Shown: piece by piece, positions 22,016-33,042 of the stretch
Layout of the letters: the number at the start of each line of letters is the position of its first letter
Numbering within the stretch: the stretch's first letter is position 1
Assembly (NCBI GenBank): GCA_019916065.1
Contig: CM034234.1
Location: 8,592,342 to 8,656,341 of the forward strand
Length of the DNA stretch: 64,000 nucleotides
Source: Vitellaria paradoxa
Taxonomy: Eukaryota; Streptophyta; Magnoliopsida; Ericales; Sapotaceae
Direction: 5' to 3'
Notes under the pieces: model-generated
The model's input: only the letters and a program-made list of their open reading frames with translations
The model's database searches: none
Told to the model about the DNA's origin: nothing
Translations under genes and position numbers: made by a program

Positions 22016-22721
22016 CCTAAAGTTGGAGATATCATGATGTCATATAACTTAATAAGTAAATCAAATATTTATTAAGCTAAATCTATATAATAAAATAAGA
22101 TGATTTTTGAAAATGTCGTTCTCACAAAATAAGAATTAATGGTTAAGAATTATTTTTTCTTTTATTCAACGATTGAGATACTTTTTTATATTTTTAACTT
22201 CTTACTCAATTCTTATTTTTAAGAATTATCTTAATCCTTCATTTTTATACTGTAAACCTTGTAGTGCATTCATCCACTGCAACCCTTTAAAACCCAAAAA
22301 ATTAGAGATTTTTGTTGTGGAGAAATTAAGTAAGTAAAAATTAAAGAAAATTGAAGTTTGTTGGAGATTTTTAATCATTTTTTACACACCAGAACTCAAT
22401 AATTAAATTAAATCTTTATTAAGCTAAATAAATTTACCATTATTCAAATTTTTAATTATATTTTATAAAAAAAAATTGAAACAATGTAGAAAACTAAAGC
22501 GTCTTAACACTTTATGTACTTTTTTAAAACTAATATATAAGTCAATGTAAAATAAATTAGGAAGCTAAAATATATGGAGTCTCAAAACTTTAATTAAGAT
22601 TCTTTTAGGATAATTTCTTCTAATATGCATATATATTTGTAGTTGCATTGAATTTTGCATGACTTAAGAAAAAAGTTTACATATATATTGAAAATTTTGG
22701 AAAAAGGCTTGTAATGGCCCC

Positions 22722-23738
22722 GTTTAGTAACGTTTTTATTTTCTGTTTTTCTGTTTTCATTTTCAAAATTTTACAAATTGGCAACAGAAACATGTTTATT
22801 AAATCTGTTTCCGTTTTTTTGTTTCAAAAAAAAAAATGAAAACGAAAACAGAAAAAATGTGTTTTCACTCTGGTTTTCTTTTCTACTGCCAATAATTTGT
22901 CAATTTTAAAACTTTGTCTATTTTTGTTACATTACATAAAAATAAATTATTTTATTCAAATATTTTATTAAAATAAGTTATTTTAATAAATAATATAATT
23001 AAATTTAAAAATTAAATTAATTATATAAATTACTATAAATTATTTTTAATAAATAATAAAACTAAATTAATTTAATTTAATAATTAATTATTGCTAAATT
23101 ATTGAAATAAATATCATAATTAATTTATTTAATTTAATAATAAATTAATTTATATAAAATAATTAATAATAAATAATTAAATTACATTAATTTTTAATTT
23201 AATTTAATAATTATTATTAAATTATTTTAAATAAATATCATAATTAAATTAAATTATTTATGATTTAATTAATTTAATTTATATAAAATATATTTTATTA
23301 AATTATTTTGATAAATAATTAAATGAATTTAATTAATTTAAAAATAAATAATTTAATTTAATAATTAATCTAATTTAATTATTTATTTAATATGAAATAT
23401 ATTTTATTAAATTATTTTTGATAAATAATATAATTTAATATATTTTATATTTATTGATTAAATGATTTTAATAAATAATTTATTGTATTAATTTAATTAA
23501 TTATATTAATTAAATTAATATAAAATATATTTTATTAAGTTCTATTAATTTTTTAAAACTAATAAAATTAAATATTTTCTAAAATAAAAAATTAATAATT
23601 CTAAACAAACTTGCATTTCCAAACATAGTTTAAGTTTTCATTTCAAAAAAAATAAACGGCAACAGAAAACAAAAAACAGAAAACAGTAACAAAAAAATAA
23701 CAACAAAAAAATGACAACGTTGCCAAACGGACCCAATG
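22722..23738. mobile_element. Non-autonomous DNA element with AT-only core
   Basis: The ends are inverted: GGCCCCGTTTAGTAACGTTTTT on the left, and the complement of GGGTCCGTTTGGCAACGTTGTC on the right. Subterminal regions repeat 'tttctgttttc' on one side and 'gaaaacagaaaac' on the other. The core (about 22920-23600) is almost pure A/T built from short phrases such as 'aataaattaattta'. No clear target duplication was found. Confidence 0.5.
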
Positions 23739-23912
23739 TAATTCATTTCCAACTCCAAAACAGAAAGTGGCGTGATATATAGCTGCAAAAAATTAAATAA
23801 ATAAAATAAATAGAAAAAAAAATCTTTGGTTAGCATTGTGATTTTGAGCGAAAGCAATAGTTTTTTATTTTTTTATTTTGGAGTTAAGCGAAAGTATTTT
23901 GTAAGTTTTTTG

Positions 23913-24175
23913 AAGTACAAACTCATAACCCAACATTTTAACTCAAAGTTAGAAGTGCAGCAAAGGATATAAAACTACACAAACGCATCTTAATTGTCCT
24001 GATGTGAGACAGCCTGCCTCCTGGCAGCCCCTTAGACTGAGACCCAAATTGACGAAGTGCGGGTCGTATAGCCCACGCACCCATAAGGAAAGTGGAGCAC
24101 TGGACGACGCACACACAGGTTTTCTTTTTTGAAGCACAAACCCACAATCCAACGTTTCAGCTCAAAGCTAAAGAT
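23913..24175. repeat. ~220-bp direct duplication around a GC-rich patch
   Basis: A ~43-bp segment (AAGtACAAACtCAtAAcCCAAC...) at 23913-23955 recurs in the same orientation at 24133-24175 with about three-quarters identity. Between them lies a GC-richer patch (about 24000-24110) unlike its surroundings. It may be a decayed retroelement end; no coding function seen. Confidence 0.45.
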
Positions 24176-24255
24176 AGGTGAGAGATATAAAGTTTCTTGA
24201 AAGTTATGGTAACACTGTCCATTAGTTAGCTACAGGGAAAAAATGAGGGAAAATT

Positions 24256-24562
24256 ATGGGCTGTTTGGAATTTTAATTTTTAGTAATTTTTGACATCTTG
24301 TTGCTAAAAGTTGGTAGATAAAATTTTGGTGTGCTTAGTAAAATAAGTAGTAATATTTAATAACTTTTAGCAACTTTTGTAATCTTGGGGTATTTAATAA
24401 AATTTTTGACAACTTTGTATGTATTTAATAAAATTTTTTGTATTTTTTAATTGACTAACTCTAACTAAGAAAAAAAAATGACAAAAATTAGTGTTTTATC
24501 AAACACTCATCAAACAAAAGTTGGTCAACTTTTGCTAAAATTTGAACTACCAAACGATACCT
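24256..24562. mobile_element. MITE-like repeat, family C
   Basis: The left end GGGCTGTTTGGAATTTTAATTTTTAG and the right end ...TTTGAACTACCAAACGATACC are inverted. The interior repeats 'agcaacttttg' and 'aattttttgt'. A relative in the opposite orientation is at 54680-54962. Confidence 0.45.
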
Positions 24563-25939
24563 ATAAATATATATATAATAAAATTGAACAATTTTTTAAA
24601 ATATCTCTCTCACGAACTAAGATCTGTTAAAAATTATTTTTTTTTCATTTAAACGATTGAGATTATTTTTATATTTTTAATTTCCCGCTCAATTTTTATT
24701 TGAGTGGATCTCACTATCATCTATTTTATAAAAATTAATTGGAAAAAAAGAGAAAAATCAAAACACACATAATACCTGTAGGGTCTAAAGTTTTGAAAAC
24801 AAAATTAAAAATCATAAATTATCATAATTTTTTTATTTAAATTTTTTGTCTAAATTTTTAACTATATAAAAAATTTAATACTAATTTTTAAAATACTATA
24901 CGCACGAATTGTTGCTAGTTTGTGTGTGTGTGTGTATATATATATACATATTGGGGGTTCAAATATTTTTCAGGAAAAAACACAAAAAGCAAAGTTAGCT
25001 GATTGAAGAGAATTGCGCGGGGAATCAAAGCAAACAATAGATATGTTCCCTCCTCAGACTGCTTAAAAGCGAGGGGGGATTTATGATCTTGTTTATTTTC
25101 ATGGATTACTAGTTTTTTTAATTTAAATTCATATCTTTCCCTTGATTTTTTTTTAATGTATGGTAGGATAGCATTACCTTTTCATCTTATTTTATTTTTT
25201 ATTTAGTTTCTATTCTTTATGTAAAGAAAAAAAAATAAAGTTTTTAGAACCTTTGACATACAATTCATATTTTATTATTTTTTCACTTTGTTTGTATTTT
25301 TTTTTTTTTTTTTGATGACCCGAAACTAAGATCGGATAGAATTCTTTAGACTCACCTCGACTTATCAAATTGGGAGGGGAACGACTCGATCCAAGACATT
25401 CCACTGCTTAAGAGGGAAAGCAAATTAAGTTTCTCTTTTGAAAAAGTAGATTCTGACAACACGGGCAAGGAATCATTAAGGAGAAGCTACTGGGAAAGGA
25501 AATGGGAGCTTCCAAGTCTTTATTACTCGCTGAGAATATTTAAGCAACTGGTCATGTAAAAGTAAACTAATGTGTACAAATTAACGGTTGGGAAATTAAC
25601 ATAGCAATATAACAACATTGTTTTTTTATTATTATTATTATTCATGAAAATTAATAATTTAATTTTAGTAAATCATGCATCATTAGTTAGGCTCAGGGGT
25701 GAACATAAACGCGATGACCTGAAATTTCAATTCTGACCTATCGGTTTTGAAATTTTTTTTGAAACTTTTTAATTAACGAAGTAAGTCTGGAATTGTAAAA
25801 ATCAATCTCCGCAACAGCTCGAAATTATTAAAAAAAAAGTATGTTTTGAATTTTTTTATGTACTTGTATATTATTATGTTTTTAATAGTTTTATGTATTT
25901 GTATATTATTTTATTAATATTTTTTAGAGTTTTTAAATA
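24563..25939. other. Intergenic, AT-rich
   Basis: No gene seen. It contains (TG)n(TA)n at about 24918-24946 and poly(T) at about 25297-25313. Short less-AT-rich patches near 25010-25080 and 25320-25500 carry no usable frame. Confidence 0.4.
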
Positions 25940-26155
25940 AAAATATACCTCAAACTATCCATTTTTTTATTTGGTTCTCAAACTATCAAATATACTTATT
26001 ACATTTTTAAACTATCTAATTTCCTTCTATTTGATCCGAATACCAACTCCATCCGTTAATTTTCACAAAATTAGATAGTTCGAGAACGTAATAGATGCGT
26101 TTGATAATTTGAGAACGAAATAAAAAAAAGAGAGATAATTTGAGAGATATTTTAT
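25940..26155. repeat. Foldback MITE, copy 1
   Basis: A near-palindrome. The left arm (CTCAAACTATCC..., TTCTCAAACTATCAAA..., AAACTATCTAAT) is matched in reverse by the right arm (ATTAGATAGTTCGAGAACG..., GATAATTTGAG), with arms of about 75 bp and a short loop. Copy 2 lies at 27080-27338. Confidence 0.65.
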
Positions 26156-26269
26156 AAATTCTTATTAAATTTAAGGCTCATTTGTAATATTTATGGTTCT
26201 TTTCATTTATCTTCAAAAATTTTTGTTTTTAATTTTTTAGTTTAAGTTATTATTTTTTTCTGAAATAAA

Positions 26270-27030
26270 AATAGATGCATGTTTTGTAAGATAATTTTAT
26301 TTACAGTAATTAATTTTATTTTAATAAAATATTTAATTTTGTTATTTTTTATAAAGTTGTCTAAATTTAATAAAATATATTTAAACTAATTAATTTTAAC
26401 ATTATATACTATTATTTAATAATAATAAATTATATTAATAAATAACATAATTAACTAATAAATTAATATTTTATTTATTAAAATTAATTCGATGCAATAA
26501 AAATATTTTAATAAAATAACTAATTTTAATAGCTAATTATTGCTTGTTAAAATTTTTTAACTTAAAAATTATTTTAATAATAAACTATTATTTTAACAGT
26601 AATATTAATTTAATAAATAAATTATTTTAATATGTAATTATCATTAATCATAATTTTACTAAAATAAGTTATTTTAATATTTAATTAATATCTATTAAAA
26701 CATAATTATAATCTAATAAAATAAATCATTTTAAAAATAAATTATTATTTTATTTATAATTAATTTAATTTCAATAAAAATAAATATTTTAATATGTAAT
26801 TATTATTTTTAAATAATAATTTTAATTTAATAAAATAAATCATTTTAATCATAAATTATTATTTTAATTTTAATAAAATAAATCATTATAATTATATGTT
26901 ATTTGTTAAAAATAATTTTAGTTCAATAAAATATTCAAATAAAATAATATAAATCATTATAATAATATCTTATTTATCAAAAATAATTTTAGTTTAATAA
27001 AATAATTCATTTTAATATGATGCCCCAAAA
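26270..27030. repeat. AT-only block between two foldback copies
   Basis: It is built almost wholly of variations on AATAAATTATTTTAAT with no coding potential. The composition resembles the core of the element at 22722-23738, which suggests a shared origin. Confidence 0.4.
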
Positions 27031-27079
27031 AATGAATAAAGTGTTAAAATTAAAAAATATTTATAAAAGAAAGGATTTT

Positions 27080-27338
27080 TTTATAAAAATATCTCTCCAA
27101 CTATCTTTTTTTTTTTAGTTCTCAAACTATTAAATACATCTATTAAATTCTTGAACTATCCAACTCTGTTCTTTTTTATCCAAACGCTAATTTTATCCGT
27201 TAATTTCAATGGATGGAGTTAGTGTTAGGATTAAATAAAATAGAATTAGATAGTTCGAGAATATAATAGATGCATTTGATAGTTTAAGGACCAAATAAAA
27301 AAAAAAGAGAGATAGTTTGAAGGATATTTTTATAAAAA
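27080..27338. repeat. Foldback MITE, copy 2
   Basis: Same family as 25940-26155, about 40 bp longer. The left arm ATCTCTCCAACTATC... is matched in reverse by GATAGTTTGAAGGATATTTTTATAAAA at the right. The interior 'ccgttaattt' near the loop is shared with copy 1. Confidence 0.65.
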
Positions 27339-27339
27339 A

Positions 27340-29474
27340 CTTTATTTTTTATAAAAACGTCTGAAAATATAATTTAAAAAATAAATAAATTTAAATGGGT
27401 GATTTTAAAATTCAAAATCTAGTTGTAGCATTTTTAAACCTATCTCGAAGTCTAATAAAATATTAATAAATCTCGCCTTTAGTTAGATTCTAGTTAAATA
27501 AATGAAATGACTTGGCAATATTTTAAGCCCCGTTTGTAATGTTCAGCTTTGGGCTTCGATTCTTTGATCTCTCTGGTCCAAATGATACAAAATGGGCATT
27601 TGGAACTATTTTAAAATCGAAACTATTATAAAAGTCTATATTTGGGCTGCCGCTCTGATTAGTCAATCATTTCGGGCTCGCTCTATTTTGAATGAAGTTA
27701 AATTTGATTGGGGGACAAGCCGATTTAATTATTTAGTCATCCTTATGTTTTCCACGTCGTCCATAAGTCATTGATGATCTTAAAAACTTGAAGATACCGG
27801 TAGAACCATAAAATCAACCATAAATAAACCAGTATTCGAGAACCGATTTGGTTTGATTTGATAGTACACTCATTCAAACTTGACTTGAAAAACTAACGAG
27901 TTAATACCGGTCACAATTTTAAATTTATTGTACTATTGAATTCAATCAGAATTTGATTCAATAAATTAATACTCAAAAAATAAATATCAAATTATTCAAG
28001 TTTAACTTGAGATCAATTTAATTAAAAATTTGCTCAAGTTTAATTCAAAAAATATTCCAAATTTTGATTTAAATCCAATATATAACTCAACCTGTACCAA
28101 AATTTAAAGTTGGTCATAGTAAAATATATTGTTGACACGTGTTTTATTAAAAAAATAATTATGTGTAAAAATGTGACTTGCTTGAAATAGGCTTTCCCGG
28201 CGACAAATTAGTGTTTGCATATCCAAATTAAGCCCAACTACCCCAACCCCAAGGTCTTGGTTCATTAACTTGGACTACATAAACATATACACATACATGG
28301 TCTGGACTGTTAGCAAGCTGTCACATATTACCTTTAACATTTTTGTTTGTTTTGTTTTGTTTTTTTTTTTTTTTGGTTATTTGTTTATTTATTTATTTTT
28401 GGCATTGGTCATTTATGGCCCAATCCAGCCTGGGTCAAATATTTCATGATTAAATAAAAGGAAAATGATATTCTTTCATATAATTAATTTCTAATAAGAA
28501 TGATTTTACAATAAGCATTTTATAATTATAGGACAGTTTAATGAGCTAAATATTTTACAAAGATAGGCTCACAATATTTCGTATCATTCTGATTAACAAT
28601 TTTGATAACTTTTTATGATTTTATAGTATTGTCCTAAACAGAATTTGGGAAAACTTAGAGAAGATTAAAATCTAGCAAAGTTTTTCTTTCTTTCATTTTT
28701 TTTTTTTTTTTTGAAAAATTTTATAAAATCATATCAACTGAAATTGTTTGCAAACTTGCAATAGAAGAGTGGAAAATGTTACAGAGAAAAAGAGAGAGAG
28801 AGAGAATCTAAGCATGGTTAAATTTAGGCTCTATTTGGTTTGTTGTAAAATTCTTAAAAATTTTAAAAAATTATAAAAATCTCTAAAAATTATTTACTTT
28901 TTATCTCACTATACGAATTATTAGTTAACGAACAACTTTTTTCACTTTTTCATTACTCCAAATGCTACCTTTATTGGAGTAAAATAGAAATTAAGCTCAA
29001 AATTGCCGACTCTAAATGTGTGTTAGGGTACGAAAGATATGACAATGAAGGTAAGTATGTTACTAAACAACGTAAATCTTATGTTTGAAGGTGATGTAGT
29101 ACACCGCACAATACTGACAAGTATGAAGCTTAGATCCGGTCAATTTTCGTTACGATCCGTTGCATTTGTAATTCAATGCTGTATATATAATTCGTAACTG
29201 GCATTTAAATTACCCTTTTCGGTTACGTTACCAAAGCTTTCATTTTATTTTAGTTTTAGTGGTGGTGAGTTTTAAGAAAATAAATAATAATAATAATAAT
29301 AATAATCACAGCTTTCATGGTTGCAAAGAACAAGCCATTTATTTCTCAGTGTACCTGATCAAGGAACGTGTCAACACAAGCTTTTCACATATCTATATAT
29401 AGATTCAAAACATCCCTCTCTTCAAATACTAGATAAAGAAAAACCAAACGAGCGTTGTCAAGAGTGTTATAGTC
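27340..29474. other. Intergenic, AT-rich
   Basis: No gene supported. A 60-codon frame at 27592-27774 shows no recognisable motif. It contains poly(T) at about 28360-28373 and 28697-28711, a (GA)n tract at about 28790-28804, and (AAT)n at about 29283-29306. Confidence 0.4.
28827..28971. mobile_element. Short MITE, family A
   Basis: Ends GGCTCTATTTGGTTTGTTG and ...CATTACTCCAAATGCTACC. The interior 'ctttttatctcactatacga' matches the other family A copies. Confidence 0.55.
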
Positions 29475-29792
29475 TTACCTACTCTTGAATGGAGAAATCC
29501 TGATAACCAGGCCGGGGAAAACATCGTCGGGATCATGGATATGTGGGTTCTCTTCCACGATATAAGGATCACCGCACTTTTCGCTTATAGTCTGCAGAGT
29601 CTCTCCCTCTCGGACCACGTAAATCTCATCACAGTTAGGCCTGTTCACCATGTCCTTGTTCTTCAGCCTCTCAATCACAAACTCGCTTTCGGCGGATTCA
29701 CAGCAGCTCAGAACCAGCATTAGTGCCAAGAATAAAGCGCAATACCAAGACACTCTCTCGGCCAATTCAATGGATGAATTATCACGTACCAT
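29475..29792 (-). CDS. Small secreted LysM-domain protein
   Basis: An intact 105-residue single-exon frame. Residues 14-31 form a hydrophobic stretch (WYCALFLALMLVLSCC) consistent with a cleaved signal peptide. One LysM module follows at about residues 55-101 (CDEIYVVREGETLQTISEKC, then NPHIHDPDDVFPGLVIRI), with two cysteines (54, 73) that could pair. LysM modules bind N-acetylglucosamine-containing glycans. This plant family (At5g62150-like) has no kinase or membrane anchor, so it would act as a soluble apoplastic binder; its ligand is unknown. The stop overlaps a perfect donor-like AG|GTAAG, but the protein already has the family's usual end. A (TA)n tract at 29837-29861 lies where the core promoter would be. 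Confidence 0.88.
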   Translation of the reverse strand: MVRDNSSIELAERVSWYCALFLALMLVLSCCESAESEFVIERLKNKDMVNRPNCDEIYVVREGETLQTISEKCGDPYIVEENPHIHDPDDVFPGLVIRISPFKSR

Positions 29793-29829
29793 GGCTAGCT
29801 AGCTGGACAAAATGATTTGGGAAATATAG

Positions 29830-29861
<32 letters not shown>

Positions 29862-31060
29862 GATTGCTTGTTTTGGGTTTTTAAGGAATTTTTTCCAAGG
29901 GGTATTTCTATGGTTTGTATGGAGGATTGGTTTAGGTTAGGAGGTGCAAATTTGATTTTCTAAGGGATGCTTCTTTCTACTGGTGGTTGGAGTTGGTGCA
30001 GTTTCTGCGGGAGTTGAAACGGTTCCTTCATCAGTAGTGTGGTAAGTAACTGAACTGTGGAAGAAAATGAGAGAATATATATATATATATATATATAAAA
30101 ACATATAGAAGTTGGTTTAACTGCTTCATTAAATGGCTCGGTTTGAGTGGACATACATGAAGGTTGACTAGTTGTCTTTCTGTTCGAACGATAACCCCTT
30201 TTGACTTTCTCATATCTTTTAAAAAGAAATTAACTTGTATATTTGTTTTCAGTTAATGATAAAGATAATGTGAAGAATGAATCTTTTTTACATGAATGGA
30301 AGATTTGATGGTTATCAAATATGTGGCTAAGAGTTAAATATTGACGCGTTTAAGGTTTCTTTTTTAAGATTTTTAGTAAATTTAAATCGATTTTTTATTG
30401 AGCTTACTTCAGTTTTTTTTTTTAGTTTATAAATAAATTTGAAAATTCGGTTTGAATTTTTTTTTTTTCGGTAAGTAATTCGGTTTGAATTTTGTTTGAT
30501 TACAGTAAGAGTTTGCTAATAAATTTTCATCAATCGAGCTTATTCTTTAATATTTTGTTTTTTTGGTTTTTTTTTTTTTAACTCAACTCATGAATTTTTA
30601 TTAATAAGTATTTAGGAAGGCTGAATATGATTTTTCTGAGGACAGATTTAAAGGATAAGTTTGAAGCACCTATTAGAAGAACACAAAGTCTGAACGAGGG
30701 ATTCAAGGTTAATTGGTAGGTTGTAAATTGTGTTGGGAGGAGAGAGTTCACTATTAATATGAAGATCAAAGGCCACTGGGGTAGTTCGCATAGGTACGGA
30801 ACTTCCAGTGGCTTAAAAAGAAAGAGGGGACTTTAGCTTGGTGGATCGTAGCCATCAGATTGGTCATGCGCTAGACGGTCCAGATCATCATTCAGCAACA
30901 TTCCATCTCAGCCTTCCATCTGTTATCTGCCAACAGTCCAAATCAGTTGGACCATTTCAGTCAAGCCCAGGCATGTTTGAATGTTTGAATCAAACAAAAA
31001 GTTGGTGGACTGACGTCAACAAGAGGAAGGCAACCCGTGTGTTAGACATACAGAGGAAGC
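29793..31060. other. Intergenic, upstream of the LysM gene
   Basis: No gene seen. (TA)n tracts at 29837-29861 and about 30075-30096. The part from 30780 to 31060 is more GC-rich, carries an 86-codon open frame without recognisable motifs, and ends at the Copia insertion. Confidence 0.4.
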
Positions 31061-31844
31061 TGTTGAAATTCATGATTTTAACTATTAATTTTTATTGACT
31101 TTAAGATAATATTTATGAGGGTTCCATATATTATTAATTATGGATCAAATGTGGAATTAATATAATTATGTAAGAATATTAATTCCATGAATTCATATGT
31201 TCTAAACCATGAATTATGTGAATGAAAATAGGCTTCAAAGTGAGGACCAAAGTGGGCCTGAATAAATTTTGGGCTTGAATGATCTCATTTTGAATTTTGG
31301 GCTTACAAAATTCTGTGGCCTATTAGTCCAATTTAATTATTAGCCCAGTTCAAATATTGTTTCTCCAAAACTACGTCGTTTTGGAGTATCTCTTCCTAAC
31401 AGACATGTCTGTTCTATAAACAGATGCCCCTCTTCATGAATGGTGGTGTCTATTCTTCCAATAGACATGGCTAATGGCTAATTATTTAAACATTCATCCT
31501 TGCATAAAATCGGGTTGGATTTTTTGCATTAAAAAACATTGCATACAAAATTCTTTTGCATAAGAAAATCTCATTTGCATACAAAGAATACAAGCAAAGT
31601 ATTGGTTCGCAAGAACACACAAATTGTCGCTTCCTTTTGTGTGTATGTGTGATCATTCTATCCTGGGAGACTGACGTCCGTTAAAACCAGAACCCTTGTG
31701 GGGGGCGAATTCAGTCTTAAGGAGATAGTGTCCAACACTAGGCTTGATCAGTGAATTCAATTTTCTGCACAAACTTGTAAGTTCAATTTTATGATATTTA
31801 GTTTTCTCAAAACAGTGACTGAATTTTGACTAATTTTTCCAACA
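31061..31844 (+). repeat. 5' LTR of outer Copia element
   Basis: It starts TGTTGAAATTC and ends TTTTTCCAACA, so TG...CA with a 5-bp inverted end. The copy at 42689 starts TATTGG, a G-to-A change in the terminal dinucleotide. The sequence is pyrimidine/TA-rich early and has TTATTTAAAC near 31482 as a weak TATA candidate. Confidence 0.93.
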
Positions 31845-31887
31845 ATCTTAAGACTGAATCGTTTTCTGTTGGTCTAGTCACTGTTTT
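31709..31887 (+). promoter_or_regulatory. Candidate primer-binding region with self-complementarity
   Basis: The bases just after the 5' LTR (CTTAAGACTGAAT, 31847-31859) do not resemble the usual initiator-tRNA-Met site. Instead they are perfectly complementary over 13 bases to ATTCAGTCTTAAG at 31709-31721 in the LTR. A second pair follows: AAAACAGTGACT (31809-31820) with AGTCACTGTTTT (31876-31887), 12 bases. The order a-b-a'-b' would permit a pseudoknot. This suggests a self-priming or structured leader, not proven. The 3' LTR copy has lost the first pairing by two transitions. Confidence 0.45.
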
Positions 31888-33042
31888 TTATTTTCTGAAA
31901 TATTTCAATTTGCTTTAAAAGGAAAAAAACAAATTCAATTATGTGTTGTTTAGATTTCCTATTGATTCTAGGTAATTGTGCACTATTTTGTTTAATCAAT
32001 GTGTAATTCATTTGTCATTTCGGTTTTGAGTCACTAGTTTGATCATTTTCCTTAATCTTTAATGCAGTCTCCAATTTGTTTCTATTAAAGTTCACTGCAC
32101 AAAAGGAATAGTTTTGCACTGGGTCTTAATTTGATTTTTTGAACTTTAACATTGTAAAATGTTAGTTTAATATTCCGTAGGTTGTGTCTTTTCTCCTATC
32201 AGTTGGTTTTGGGAATTTTTAAATAGTAATCAATTTTTTTTTCGATGCCTTACTAAATTGCTGTATTGTTTATCTAAACAATTGGGTAAAGGTTGATTTT
32301 AGTTACTATCAGTTTGCATGCCACTCTGCGATTTGTGTATCAGTTCATGTCAGTTCGCACTGTTTTGGCGTGTTATTAAGTTTCTGTAATTTTGTTGCAC
32401 AAGTCTGGATTCTGGGTTTTCTGAAATTAAATCTCTGTGTTAAAAATAATATTTTTAATTTTCGCATTAATTGCGCACCTTATATTCTCATTTTTTGTGC
32501 ACTGCCTAGTACCGAGACAATTCAAAGTTGAAATCTTTGTTTATTCTTATTTTCATTTACAGAATCTATTTTTACACTTTCTGTTTCCTATTAAAAGTCA
32601 CGTGCATTTCGGTTTTGGTGCAAGTATTGCTTAACCTTTTGACTAGTTTAGTCTCTGTGTTGTAAAATTTTGTTTAAAAGAAATTGCATTTTAATATTTG
32701 ATTTGAGTACACTTCTTGGAAATTACACAGGAGACTTTGCACTGGTTTTGAGAAATTCAGTAACCTGTATTTCAGATTGGTTACATAATTTTACATTCTA
32801 TCAAATCAAGTGTAATATCATCACATTTGACAATTTCAAAAGCTTCTTCCCTTATACTGTTCTGTAAATCGTCTATAGCGGAAATTTTTTTTAATACAGT
32901 AATTTCAATCTACACTGTGTTTAGTATTGCATTGTTCAGTACTGTTAGAATTTTGTATTTCCTTTTGGAAAATTTCTTTAAGAAAGTATTATTTTAATTT
33001 AAATTAAAATTTTTAATGTGTCAATTTTCTATATTTGGGAAA

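Noticed and set aside
29474..29480. Donor-like AG|GTAAG at the LysM stop codon, suggesting a further exon
   Set aside because: The protein already ends where its family usually does, and no in-phase acceptor with family-like sequence follows downstream.
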